NCBI GenBank assembly: GCA_023260735.1 | Contig: JALQUL010000224.1 | Coordinates: 1 to 24,417 of the forward strand | Reading direction: 5' to 3' | Source of the DNA: Limnohabitans sp. | GTDB taxonomy: Bacteria; Pseudomonadota; Gammaproteobacteria; Burkholderiales; Burkholderiaceae_C | Length of the DNA: 24,417 bases | Part shown: piece by piece, positions 6,458 through 14,316 of the stretch | Layout of the letters: each line of letters starts with the position of its first letter | How positions within the stretch are numbered: the first letter of the stretch is position 1 | Translations under genes and position numbers: made by a program | The notes under the pieces: generated by a model | What the model was told of the DNA's origin: nothing | The model's input: the letters and a program-made list of their open reading frames with translations, nothing else | The model's database searches: none

Positions 6458-7342
6458 GTGTCAGAACCTCATTCGGCTCATAGCCATCGCCCTGCCCGCG
6501 AACCGCATCAAGATAAACGTTCTTTTTTGCAAAAATTGGCTGAATTTATTCATCCAGGCCCCGATTCTAAAGATGAGCTCATCGAAACCTTAGCCGAGGC
6601 CGAAAATAACCATATTATTGGTGCTCAAAGTCGCGCTATGCTCGAAGGTGTCATTCGTATGTCCGATATGACAGCCAGTGACGTTATGGTCCCAGCGACT
6701 CGCCTCGATGCCCTCGATATTAACGAAGAGTTTGAAGACCTACTCAATACCGTTATTGATACTGGCCATTCTAGGTTTCCAGTGTACGAGGGTGAAAAAG
6801 AAAATATTATTGGTATTTTGCTAGCCAAAGATTTGCTCAAGCTGCAGCGTGCCCCATCACTTAATATTCGTACGCTTTTAAGGCCACCTGTGTTTGTGCC
6901 AGAGTCCAAAGGCTTAAATGATTTATTACGCGAGTTCAGAGGTAACCGCAACCACTTAGCCATTGTGATTGATGAGTTTGGTCATACCGCAGGCCTTATT
7001 ACCATTGAAGATGTATTAGAGGAAATTGTCGGCGAGATCGAAGATGAGTTCGATTTAGAAGAAGATGATGGCGATATTTTTGCCTTGGCCGACAATACCT
7101 TTCGAGTAAGCGGCGACACCACCATCGAGCATTTTGATGAAACCTTTCAAACTCGCCTGGCAGACCTCGAGATAGCCGAGCAATTTGATACAGTGGGCGG
7201 CTTAATTGCCCACGAATTGGGTCATGTACCAAAGCGTGGTGAACAATGGCAACATCTGCACTTAACCTTTATTGTTCAGCACAGCAAAGGCGGTGTAGTG
7301 AAGTGGTTTAAAGTCATACCCGATTATTTAGATCAAGATTAA
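6458..7342 (+). CDS. corC: CorC-like CBS-pair protein (magnesium/cobalt efflux family)
   Basis: This is a 294-residue cytosolic protein of the CorC/HlyC family. It has a charged N-terminus, a CBS-domain pair from about 70 to 195 (MTASDVMVPATRLDAL; VIDEFGHTAGLITIEDVLEEIVGEIEDEFD), and a C-terminal CorC_HlyC transporter-associated domain (about 208-290, ending VVKWFKVIP). It lacks the N-terminal CNNM membrane domain, as is usual for stand-alone CorC. The family is linked to Mg2+/Co2+ efflux and tolerance. GTG at 6458 is the likely start, without a clear Shine-Dalgarno. The gene lies nine bases before lnt, the standard corC-lnt pairing of proteobacteria, so they probably form one transcript. Confidence 0.9.
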   Translation: MSEPHSAHSHRPAREPHQDKRSFLQKLAEFIHPGPDSKDELIETLAEAENNHIIGAQSRAMLEGVIRMSDMTASDVMVPATRLDALDINEEFEDLLNTVIDTGHSRFPVYEGEKENIIGILLAKDLLKLQRAPSLNIRTLLRPPVFVPESKGLNDLLREFRGNRNHLAIVIDEFGHTAGLITIEDVLEEIVGEIEDEFDLEEDDGDIFALADNTFRVSGDTTIEHFDETFQTRLADLEIAEQFDTVGGLIAHELGHVPKRGEQWQHLHLTFIVQHSKGGVVKWFKVIPDYLDQD

Positions 7343-7351
7343 TTTTTAACC

Positions 7352-8977
7352 ATGCTACAAATAGTATTATTGGCCATTTGCGGAGTGGCTCATGGCATTA
7401 GTTTGTCATGGCCGTTTGTATCTTTTTTAGGTATAGAAACGGGTCAAACTTTGCCCTGGCTTAATTTATTAAGTTTAGCTGGCCTATTTTATTTTTGGAC
7501 AAGTAGTGTCTCGCCTATCCAAGCATTTTTTAAAGCTTGGACTTTTGCAACCATCATGCTGTTATCGACTTGGTGGTGGCTCACTATTTCGTTGCATACC
7601 TATGGCGGTTTACCAGCAGTATTAACTGCTCTTGCAGTATTATTATTGGCCATGGGTTTAGGTCTTATTTGGGCCTTAGTGGTGTGGCTTTATACTCAAT
7701 ATGGCAACTTCTTACAATTACACTCTTGGTATCAAGCGACAGCATTTGCCGCATGTTGGTTAATTTCAGAAATTATTCGGGTCTATATCTTTACAGGTTT
7801 TCCCTGGGGAACCAGTGCCTACGCTTTTATAAATAGTCCATTGGTTTGGTTTCTACCTTTTATAGGCATCTACGGTTTAACTTTTTTAGTGGCTTTAAGT
7901 GCTGCCTTATTAGCATCATCTTTTCCGTATTTTTATTGGGCAAAACCCAATATCAGAGCCTTGGTTTTGCCTATACCTAAGTTCCTGGTAGTTGGCTTGA
8001 TTTTAATCATGCCATTTTTTTTAAGCCAGGTTCAATACACACAAAGTACCGGTTGGTTAAAGGTGAATTTATTGCAGGGCAATATTGCGCAAGACCAAAA
8101 GTTTCAAGAAAATGCGGGCATACCATTTGCCTTGGCTTGGTATAAAGAACAACTCATTAGCAATACGGCCGACTTAGTCATGGCACCAGAAACGGCTATA
8201 CCGGTTTTGCCACAGCGTTTGCCAGATGATTATTTAATGGGTTTAAAACAGCACTTTGAAACCGGTGCTGGTAAAGGTCAGTTGGCTTTAATTGGTTTGC
8301 CGGTAGGCTCACATTCAACGGGTTATGCCAATAGCGTAATGGCTTTTGGACAAAGTTCTGCTTTGGCAGGTCAATTGCAAATACGCACCAATAAAGCCGT
8401 TCCCGACTATTTAAATCATTTATATCGCTACGATAAAAGTCACTTAGTACCCTTTGGCGAATTTGTGCCTGCGGTTTTGTTGCCACTGACAAAGTCTTTG
8501 CAAATACCGATGGCTAATTTTTCTGGAGCCCAAGGCCTACAAGGTACCATTGATATAAAAGGCCAACGTATTGCGCCCAATATTTGCTACGAAGATTTAT
8601 TTGGCGAGGCCATGGGAGCTTGGTTTTTAGACCCTGTTAAGGCACCCACTATTTTGGCCAATTTTAGTAATATTGCTTGGTTTGGCGACACAATAGCGAT
8701 TAATCAGCATCTTGCCATTTCAAAAGCCAGAGCCATTGAATTTGAGCGCCCTATGATTCGTTCTACCAATACGGGCGCTACGGTAGTGATTAATCATTTG
8801 GGGCAACTTACCGACCAACTCCCACGCTTAACACGTGGTGCCTTATTAGCCAACGTAGAGGGTAGGCAAGGCCTTACACCTTATGCCTACTGGACTGCAA
8901 GATGGGATCTCTGGCCATTATTTATTTTTGCAAGCTTTTTGTTGTTGGCTATTGGTTTTAGCAGTCGCAAAAAATAA
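7352..8977 (+). CDS. lnt: Apolipoprotein N-acyltransferase
   Basis: This is the inner-membrane enzyme that adds the third acyl chain to the N-terminal Cys of lipoproteins, completing maturation before Lol sorting. About eight hydrophobic segments are visible: six or seven in the first 240 residues and one at the C-terminus (about 515-535). Between them is the periplasmic nitrilase-fold domain. The catalytic triad is visible as E280 (MAPETAIP), K362 (RYDKSHLVPFGE) and C412 (NICYEDLFGE). Length (541) is typical. It follows corC closely. Its stop codon lies inside a palindrome shared with the convergent hydrolase gene three bases away. Confidence 0.95.
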   Translation: MLQIVLLAICGVAHGISLSWPFVSFLGIETGQTLPWLNLLSLAGLFYFWTSSVSPIQAFFKAWTFATIMLLSTWWWLTISLHTYGGLPAVLTALAVLLLAMGLGLIWALVVWLYTQYGNFLQLHSWYQATAFAACWLISEIIRVYIFTGFPWGTSAYAFINSPLVWFLPFIGIYGLTFLVALSAALLASSFPYFYWAKPNIRALVLPIPKFLVVGLILIMPFFLSQVQYTQSTGWLKVNLLQGNIAQDQKFQENAGIPFALAWYKEQLISNTADLVMAPETAIPVLPQRLPDDYLMGLKQHFETGAGKGQLALIGLPVGSHSTGYANSVMAFGQSSALAGQLQIRTNKAVPDYLNHLYRYDKSHLVPFGEFVPAVLLPLTKSLQIPMANFSGAQGLQGTIDIKGQRIAPNICYEDLFGEAMGAWFLDPVKAPTILANFSNIAWFGDTIAINQHLAISKARAIEFERPMIRSTNTGATVVINHLGQLTDQLPRLTRGALLANVEGRQGLTPYAYWTARWDLWPLFIFASFLLLAIGFSSRKK

Positions 8978-8989
8978 GAATTATTTTTT
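8969..8989. terminator. A+T-only palindrome holding both convergent stop codons
   Basis: AAAAAATAA (8969-8977) and TTATTTTTT (8981-8989) are perfect inverse copies with a GAA loop. The lnt stop is the TAA on one arm and the hydrolase stop is the TTA on the other. It may act as a weak bidirectional terminator; the lack of G-C pairs makes that uncertain. Confidence 0.4.
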
Positions 8990-10129
8990 TACCGTAAGTG
9001 GTGTTTCAAAAGCCCATTGTGTTTTTTCTAGCAGGCTTGAATATTGCAAGCGCCAGTTTTGCCATTGTTGATTTTTTTCAAGTAGCTGAGGGTCGCCTTG
9101 ATTTTGAATAAAACTAAGAATTAATTCGCGGGTAGCTTTTTTAATTTTTGGATTTAACTCTTTACCACCAGTTTGTAGTCTGTCGGTAAAAATATTATGT
9201 GATCCATCTTTAAAAACAATAAGATTTTTGGCTGAGTTTTGCATGTTTGTAAAAATTTCAATTCTGTCGCTAGCCCTAGAGTAATAACCGGGCACTGTAA
9301 TAACATCTTCAGTAGCCGTAATATGTAAAGTTGGAATTTGAATGGCGCTTAAAATTTTACCTGTGCTGACATAATCAGAACCGTAAAACGGTGGTGCTGA
9401 AATCAAGATAGCCATTTTTACCCTAGGGTCTTGTAGTGAAACCACCAACCCATTGCGCTCTACTATTGCACCACTAACCAACAAAGTGGTGTTTGCTCCG
9501 TATGAGTGGCCGGCTGCCACAATCTGATGCGGGTCAATTGATTGTGCATAAGGCGCTTGGTTCAGCAATTGGCTAAGTCCAAATTGAAAGTCTTTAGCTC
9601 TATCGATTGCTTCTTCATCGCGAGCCGCTTTTTTAAGCTGATAGGGTATGGCATAAAACGGCACATTCCAAACACTTCTATCGCTACCTATATGTTGTAA
9701 ATGAAGACTGGCAACGCCGTTTTGTGCTAAATGACGGCCTATATAGCTGTAACCATCTTTAGACCCACCCAAGCCATGAGAAAAAACTAAGAGCTGTATT
9801 TTTGCAGAAGGGTTAGCAATTTTTGGCCAATAGAGTTTGGCTGGTACTTTTCGATTTCTAGAGATGTCTTGCCAAGCAAATTCTTGTACCGTGAATGAGT
9901 CGATTTGGTTTTCTTCGCCCATTGCTTTTTTAAGCTCCACAGGATTGGGTTGCCAGCGACTGACTGCTATCTCTTCTGATTTTTGAGTATCAGTAATGCT
10001 TGCTTCTGGGCCTTGAGTTTGAGCAAATATTAAAGGGCAAGTCAGTGCTAATCCAAGCATCAAGCCAAGTAGGCGATGGATAGTGAGCTCATGTGAAAAT
10101 CGTTTTTTTATTAACTCAAAAGAATTCAT
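8981..10129 (-). CDS. Secreted alpha/beta hydrolase (PAF-acetylhydrolase/dienelactone-hydrolase-like)
   Basis: This is a 382-residue exported serine hydrolase. The N-terminal hydrophobic segment (about 18-36, ending LIFAQT) looks like a signal peptide. The oxyanion region is FSHGLGGS (116-123). The nucleophile elbow is GHSYG (207-211, S209), with likely acid D275 (TATEDVI) and His H311 (DGSHNIF). The arrangement fits the platelet-activating-factor acetylhydrolase-like group of alpha/beta hydrolases. The substrate is unknown, with esters or lipids probable. No strong Shine-Dalgarno precedes the ATG at 10129. It is convergent with lnt and stands alone, with its promoter presumably in the origin-like gap to its right. 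Confidence 0.8.
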   Translation of the reverse strand: MNSFELIKKRFSHELTIHRLLGLMLGLALTCPLIFAQTQGPEASITDTQKSEEIAVSRWQPNPVELKKAMGEENQIDSFTVQEFAWQDISRNRKVPAKLYWPKIANPSAKIQLLVFSHGLGGSKDGYSYIGRHLAQNGVASLHLQHIGSDRSVWNVPFYAIPYQLKKAARDEEAIDRAKDFQFGLSQLLNQAPYAQSIDPHQIVAAGHSYGANTTLLVSGAIVERNGLVVSLQDPRVKMAILISAPPFYGSDYVSTGKILSAIQIPTLHITATEDVITVPGYYSRASDRIEIFTNMQNSAKNLIVFKDGSHNIFTDRLQTGGKELNPKIKKATRELILSFIQNQGDPQLLEKNQQWQNWRLQYSSLLEKTQWAFETPLTVKK

Positions 10130-10528
10130 GGCATGTTGTTATAAAAATATCAATCAAACTACAAAATGCAGAAAGTAAAAACTGGTGGTACAGATTGCTT
10201 GAATCGGTTGCTCGTTAATGAAGACTCGCTCTTCTAGCATAACTTAGAACATCATCTGTAACTTGAGTTTGAATATCCATTGCATTGGACTTTCTTACCC
10301 TTACCAACAGGGCTGATGAAGACGGTCAGATTAGTTCATTTTTATAGGTATCCTAACTACCAATTAAATGAGTACACCAATTCTTTTAACAAGACCCCAT
10401 CACAAAAAATGAAAATTTTTTAATATGGGAATTGGAATAAAAATTATAAAAACAAAAAATAAACACAGTTTTATTGTGTTATTTAATTTTTTACACGCCC
10501 TGACTTGTTCATAAGCAATCCAAGCCAG
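10130..10528. other. Gene-free flank left of the candidate origin, with A+T-rich hairpin
   Basis: No ORF or RNA gene is evident. The segment 10405-10495 is strongly A+T-rich and includes a near-perfect inverted repeat, AAATAAACACA (about 10457-10467) against TGTGTTATTT (about 10475-10484), followed by a T-rich run. It could be part of a duplex-unwinding region or a terminator without a matching gene. Confidence 0.35.
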
Positions 10529-10593
10529 AGCCCTAAAATAGGACATCTTCAGCGCTAATTCAAGGCTTATCCACTAAGTTATACACAGGTAAG
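10529..10593 (+). repeat. Origin module 1
   Basis: This is the first of three related ~65-bp modules: a CCCTAAAATAGGAC-type head, CGCT about 17 bases on, then the paired boxes at 10567 and 10579 and a GGTAAG end. Confidence 0.65.
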
Positions 10594-10869
10594 TAGAATA
10601 ACTATAAAAGTAAAGCTATTGACAATTCCAAAAAACAATAAAACTGTTTTAATCTCTTATTTTTTGAATTGAACTCATAATAATTTTGGGTTTATTCAAA
10701 AAAATTGGCTCTATAGTGATCCAAATGGCAATAGAAAAATAAATTTATTCACACTTGTCAAGAGCTTGACATAATTAAAAAAATAAAGAGTGAATAAGCT
10801 TATTGATTTAAAAAAATCCAATAAAACCTAATAAAAATAAGCTGCCTTATAAATAGGCATATTAATGGA

Positions 10870-10935
10870 AGCCCTATAAAATGGACAATTTAACCGCTCA
10901 TTCAGGGTTTGTTCACAAACTTATCCACAGATAAG
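10870..10935 (+). repeat. Origin module 2
   Basis: The second module has a CCCTATAAAATGGAC head, CGCT, the paired boxes TTGTTCACA (10909) and TTATCCACA (10921), and a GATAAG end. It has the same layout and box pitch as module 1. Confidence 0.65.
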
Positions 10936-11049
10936 GGGAGTAAATTTCAACATCTAAAAATATAATTTGAGAAAAAATAATGAAATTTAAAAAAGTCGCA
11001 GTTTGGATCTCAAAAAAATTGCTAAATAAAACATCAATCTAATACAGTC

Positions 11050-11110
11050 GGCTAAAAATAAGGATCTTCACGCTTAACTCTCATCTTATACACAGTTTTA
11101 TCCACAGATA
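11050..11110 (+). repeat. Origin module 3
   Basis: The third module has a GGCTAAAAATAAGGATC head, CGCT, the paired boxes TTATACACA (11086) and TTATCCACA (11098), and a GATAT end. It is the most diverged in its head but has the two best boxes. Confidence 0.65.
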
Positions 11111-11180
11111 TTTGGAATAAGCTAAATAACTAAAATTAATCATATTTGTTGTAATCTCGCACTAGTTAAGTGGTGAACCG

Positions 11181-11298
11181 AACCAAGCCTTATAACTTGG
11201 GCTGGGGCTTTGTTGGTCTTGTGTGCCAACAGCCTATTGACTTAGCATTCACTGCACTCGTAATACAGGCTTGGACAATTGATTGGCTTGGTTTTTTT
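11181..11298 (+). ncRNA. Candidate structured small RNA between the origin and yceH
   Basis: AACCAAGCC (11181-11189) is the exact reverse complement of GGCTTGGTT (11285-11293), which runs into seven Ts (11292-11298), so a closing helix with a U tail is possible. Inside, TGTTGG (11211-11216) pairs with CCAACA (11226-11231), extended by GGC/GCC across a two-base bulge. CCAAG/CTTGG (11183-11187/11196-11200) gives a competing hairpin. Base composition is less A+T-rich than the origin. A weak promoter-like TTGGAA-17-ATTAAT starts at 11112. It matches no RNA family that I recognise. Confidence 0.3.
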
Positions 11299-11384
11299 AT
11301 TCATGGCAGTGACAGTTGATATGCCTTTACCTATGACTTAAGTTGTGTGATGGCTGCTTGGTTTTGTGGGCCACACATAAGTGC

Positions 11385-11413
11385 TTGATGTGATAGTGCA
11401 GACTAGCTATAGA
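11385..11413 (+). promoter_or_regulatory. Sigma-70-type promoter of yceH
   Basis: TTGATG (11385-11390) and TATAGA (11408-11413) are separated by exactly 17 bases, about 30 bases ahead of the yceH start. Confidence 0.6.
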
Positions 11414-11444
11414 ATATAAAAAAAGTATGAATGGAGATATTCCA

Positions 11445-12137
11445 ATGGCGTTTAAAAATCTGACCCCGCATGAAGTTCGTGTTTTAGCTACTTTGTTTGA
11501 AAAGGCTCAAACAGTACCTGACAGCTATCCCCTCACCTTAAACTCTTTGATTTTGGGCTGCAATCAAAAAACCAGCCGTGAGCCTGTAATGGAGCTCACA
11601 CAAGACGATGTATTAGCCGCCTTAGAAAGTCTTAAAAAGGTAAGTTGTGTATTTGAACTCAACACCAGTAGAGTGGCTAAATATGAACATAATTTAATGC
11701 GTGCACTCAATGTAACGCATCCACAGGCTGTAATTTTGGGTTTGTTAATGCTAAGGGGGCCACAAACTCCAGCAGAACTCAGAATGAACGGTGACAGGTG
11801 GTATAAATTTGTCGATAGTGCAGCAGCTGAAGCAGTGTTATTGGAGTTGCAAGAGCGAGGTGATGACGGTGGTTTAGCCACTGTACAAAAATTGCCTAAA
11901 GCACCAGGTTCTAGGGAGCATAGATGGGTGCACTTATTAGCAGGGCCTGTTGATGTAGATGCTGTTGTATTAACGACTAGTGCTCATCATACTGACACCA
12001 GTGATGGTTTACAAAGAATCACACGACTTGAAAATACCGTAGCCGTTTTAAAAGCTGAAAATGCTGAGTTAAAGCAAGCAATGCAGCAAATATGTGAACA
12101 GTTGGGCATTGAGTTGCAGCTAAGCAATAAGGAATAA
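11445..12137 (+). CDS. yceH: YceH/DUF480 family protein
   Basis: This is a 230-residue protein of the YceH/DUF480 family: two winged-helix domains in tandem followed by a C-terminal coiled coil (about 190-225, LQRITRLENTVAVLKAENAELKQ). The family start L[ST]PHEVRVLATLFEKAQTVPD and the CNQKTSREPV segment are present. I chose ATG 11445 because GGAG lies about nine bases upstream and the family start follows immediately; an ATG at 11427 would add six residues. Its cellular role is not established; the fold suggests DNA or protein binding. It is a single gene with its own promoter and a hairpin after the stop. Confidence 0.9.
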   Translation: MAFKNLTPHEVRVLATLFEKAQTVPDSYPLTLNSLILGCNQKTSREPVMELTQDDVLAALESLKKVSCVFELNTSRVAKYEHNLMRALNVTHPQAVILGLLMLRGPQTPAELRMNGDRWYKFVDSAAAEAVLLELQERGDDGGLATVQKLPKAPGSREHRWVHLLAGPVDVDAVVLTTSAHHTDTSDGLQRITRLENTVAVLKAENAELKQAMQQICEQLGIELQLSNKE

Positions 12138-12164
12138 GCAAGTTAAAGCTGAGGATTGAATAGG

Positions 12165-12194
12165 CTAGCTCTTAGTGACTAGGTAAAGAGCTAG
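12165..12194 (+). terminator. Hairpin after yceH
   Basis: CTAGCTCTT (12165-12173) pairs perfectly with AAGAGCTAG (12186-12194), loop 12 bases. Only a short T stretch follows after five bases, so termination strength is uncertain. Confidence 0.5.
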
Positions 12195-12222
12195 TACAGA
12201 TTTTGATCATAAAGTTGCGGTC

Positions 12223-12492
12223 TTAAAGCGATTGAGTGGGAGCTGTTGTTTTTGCAGTGGCTTTAAGTTTGGATTTTTTTTGATGTTCGTCTAGGGCGAT
12301 GAGTGCCAAAGGCGGCACATCTTCTCTCGCAACTAAGGCTTTGTTTTGAAAGCACATTTGAAAATACAATTCGCCTACTACTGCACATCTTAATGGTACA
12401 ACTCCATCGACAATTGTTTTTTCATTTTGCTGAAGGCTTGCCTGAAAAGCGGCTTGTACATCTGCCTGGCTAAAAAAATCAAGTTGAGACAT
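12223..12492 (-). CDS. Small protein of unknown function
   Basis: I do not recognise the family. The ATG at 12492 has an AGGAG about six bases upstream and gives 89 residues; a longer frame to 12558 lacks a ribosome site. The protein starts MSQLDFFSQADVQAAFQASLQQ (helical), then has a compact middle with two Cys (LRCAVVGELYFQMCF) and ends in a Lys/Ala/Thr-rich tail (KKSKLKATAKTTAP) that looks disordered and basic. A perfect hairpin (GGTAGC/GCTACC, 12539-12555) lies in the presumed 5' leader, about 45 bases before the start. It is convergent with yceH. A nucleic-acid contact by the basic tail is possible but unsupported. Confidence 0.6.
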   Translation of the reverse strand: MSQLDFFSQADVQAAFQASLQQNEKTIVDGVVPLRCAVVGELYFQMCFQNKALVAREDVPPLALIALDEHQKKSKLKATAKTTAPTQSL

Positions 12493-13055
12493 ATGAGCTC
12501 CTAGGGTAATTATAAAAGTAGAAAAAATGATTGTTTTTGGTAGCAATCTGCTACCCAAAAAATGTACGTCTTTAATCTTTTAAAAAATAAATTAATAATT
12601 TATTTTAATCTAAACAAATTTCCCAAAAAGATTTTTTAGAAAATTTGATTTGTTTTAAGTATTTGATTTTTTTGAATAAAAAATAAAACCAAAGGTAATG
12701 CTTTTTTCAATTGTAAAAAAATAAAAATAATTCCTACGTAAAAACCCTAGAAAAAGCCTTAACACACTTATAGCTATTTATAGGATTTTACTAACTTATT
12801 GATAATCATAAAAATATAAAATATATGAGCGATTTTATATTGATTAAATAATTCCCAAAAATGATTTTGTAAACTCAAAAAAAATGGCCTTGTCACTTAT
12901 GTGACAAAACCATTAATGAAAGGAAGCTCTGAGAAAAGCTAGGGCCTGCAGAGATTGTTTTTATTGGAATTCAAAAAACCTTAGGCCAACATCTGTCAAA
13001 TTGTGCGTTCGAATGATTGAATGCTTATATATGTTTGAGTTTTGCAATTGGCTTG
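12493..13055. other. A+T-rich gene-free gap with inverted repeats
   Basis: No gene is visible. Three perfect inverted repeats occur: GGTAGC/GCTACC at 12539-12555; AAAATAAAT/ATTTATTTT at 12584-12606; and AATATAAAAT/ATTTTATATT at 12813-12841 (nine-base loop). The stretch 12560-12880 is nearly all A and T. The region ends with the terminator of the ROK gene. Confidence 0.5.
12877..12912 (-). terminator. Rho-independent terminator for the ROK gene
   Basis: Read on the minus strand, a 12-base stem (12901-12912 with 12885-12896, two G-U pairs, core TTGTCAC/GTGACAA) closes a four-base loop and is followed by eight Us (12884-12877). It lies about 145 bases beyond the ROK stop codon. Confidence 0.8.
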
Positions 13056-14060
13056 TTAGGCTACCAAGGCTAAAGCGGCAAAATCGCCCACTTTTTCGCC
13101 TAAACCCGCCGGTACAATTTCTACAGTGTTGGTGAGAGAGGGCAGACGACTCAGTGCATGACGGCGTAAAGGTTCTAACAAAATATCTTGGTTATGCCAA
13201 AATACACTGCCGCCCACGCTAATTTTAGAAATATCGCCGATCGCAATTAAATTAAACATCATTCGACCCATAATCTCACAGAGCTCTTCTATAATGATTT
13301 GGGCTTGATTTTGACCCGCTCGGTAGGCATTAAATAATGCAGCCGCTTCTTGGTAGCCTAAATGACCAAAACGCCTAGGTATAGCGTTACCTGCTACTAA
13401 GGCTTCCACATCACCAATCGACCCACATCCACACAAGGCATCGTTATTACTGCTAGCAAAGCTATGGCCTGCATGACCTGCATTACCATTTTTTCCTTGC
13501 AAAACCACCCCGTCAATACAAAGTCCAGCGCCAATGCCAGTGCTCCAAGTCACATAGGCACAGTTGTCTAAACCTTTGCCATTGGTATCTTGTAAAGCAC
13601 CCCAGCGACGCTCAGCTTCTAATGCACCAACCCCATCATTGGCCACTCTGACACTTTGAAATGCCGCCCTTAGGGGGGCTTCTAAAATCGCACTTGGCCA
13701 ATCATTAGGCAATCCGCGAGCTTTACCAGCCAAACCACCACAGATATTGGGGGCCGCTAATTCAATGCCTTGTGGGGTTTTAATAAATGGCCCACAAGAT
13801 GAAACTCCCACTTTTTGCACGCTTTGTCGGTCAACTCCCGCCAATTCACAACTTTGTGCCACCATACGAACAATTTGTTGGCCAAGCGCGTCTTGCGGAC
13901 CAGAAGTCGCCGTAGGCTCAACGACTTTTCCTAAAATGCCGTTAGAAGTGGCAATAGCAATAGCTACTTTGGTACCACCTACATCAACACAAGCACAAGG
14001 AGCTGCACCAGGGCTTAGACGTTGTGGGGCGAGCTCAAGAAAAGAAGTAGTAGAGGTCAT
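13056..14060 (-). CDS. ROK-family sugar kinase-like protein with altered motifs
   Basis: This is a 334-residue ROK/ASKHA protein, related to glucokinase and N-acetyl-hexosamine kinases. The phosphate loop is DVGGTK (26-31), the catalytic-Asp motif is NDGVGALEAE (N141-D142), and a second phosphate loop is STGIGAGL (173-180). Two family motifs deviate: the sugar-binding ExGH is NAGH (193-196), and the zinc motif CxCGxxGCxE reads CGCGSIGDVE (210-219), with Asp for the third Cys. Substrate may therefore differ from glucose, or activity may be reduced. ATG 14060 fits the domain; the frame extends to 14141 but adds an unconvincing hydrophobic segment. No clear Shine-Dalgarno is seen. It forms a single-gene unit with a terminator downstream. 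Confidence 0.8.
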   Translation of the reverse strand: MTSTTSFLELAPQRLSPGAAPCACVDVGGTKVAIAIATSNGILGKVVEPTATSGPQDALGQQIVRMVAQSCELAGVDRQSVQKVGVSSCGPFIKTPQGIELAAPNICGGLAGKARGLPNDWPSAILEAPLRAAFQSVRVANDGVGALEAERRWGALQDTNGKGLDNCAYVTWSTGIGAGLCIDGVVLQGKNGNAGHAGHSFASSNNDALCGCGSIGDVEALVAGNAIPRRFGHLGYQEAAALFNAYRAGQNQAQIIIEELCEIMGRMMFNLIAIGDISKISVGGSVFWHNQDILLEPLRRHALSRLPSLTNTVEIVPAGLGEKVGDFAALALVA

Positions 14061-14316
14061 AATAAAACAGCATAGGTCAAAAAAACAAGCTGAATAAAAT
14101 TCAGCTTGAGAAATAAAAGGACTTGCATAAAAACAACTCAATTATTGGTATTGAAAGTGTGATTATGCCTAAATTAGCAAAAGAATGGGGGCTTAGTATT
14201 ACCCTCATCATAATAGCTAATTGCAGTTTCTAATGCTAACCTTAAACCAAAGACCAGAGTGACCAACGAGTTACCAAATAAGACTTCTAAAAAACCAGTA
14301 AGTTTGATTTGCGTGC

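Larger units (their letters stand above)
10529..11110. other. oriC: Candidate chromosomal replication origin (oriC) with eight DnaA boxes
   Basis: Eight 9-mers match the DnaA-box consensus TTWTNCACA exactly or with one change. They are TTATCCACT 10567, TTATACACA 10579, TTATTCACA 10745, TTATTCACT on the minus strand at 10789-10797, TTGTTCACA 10909, TTATCCACA 10921, TTATACACA 11086 and TTATCCACA 11098. Six form three pairs, each with exactly a 12-base start-to-start pitch and the same orientation. The DNA between pairs is very A+T-rich, as expected for unwinding. In most bacteria oriC is next to dnaA/dnaN, rpmH or gidA; none is in the window, so the location would be unusual. DnaA-titrating loci such as datA or a plasmid-derived origin are alternatives. 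Confidence 0.7.

Noticed and set aside
11150..11300. tRNA, 4.5S RNA or 6S RNA
   Set aside because: There is no cloverleaf or T-loop, no GGAAGCAGCC-type SRP loop, and no recognised 6S bubble.
10130..11426. CRISPR array or integron as explanation of the repeated modules
   Set aside because: The modules are irregularly spaced (342 and 177 bases) and share DnaA boxes rather than a constant repeat with spacers; no cas or integrase gene is present.
13747..14097. Plus-strand ORF of 116 codons opposite the ROK gene
   Set aside because: It is a shadow of conserved ROK motifs on the other strand.
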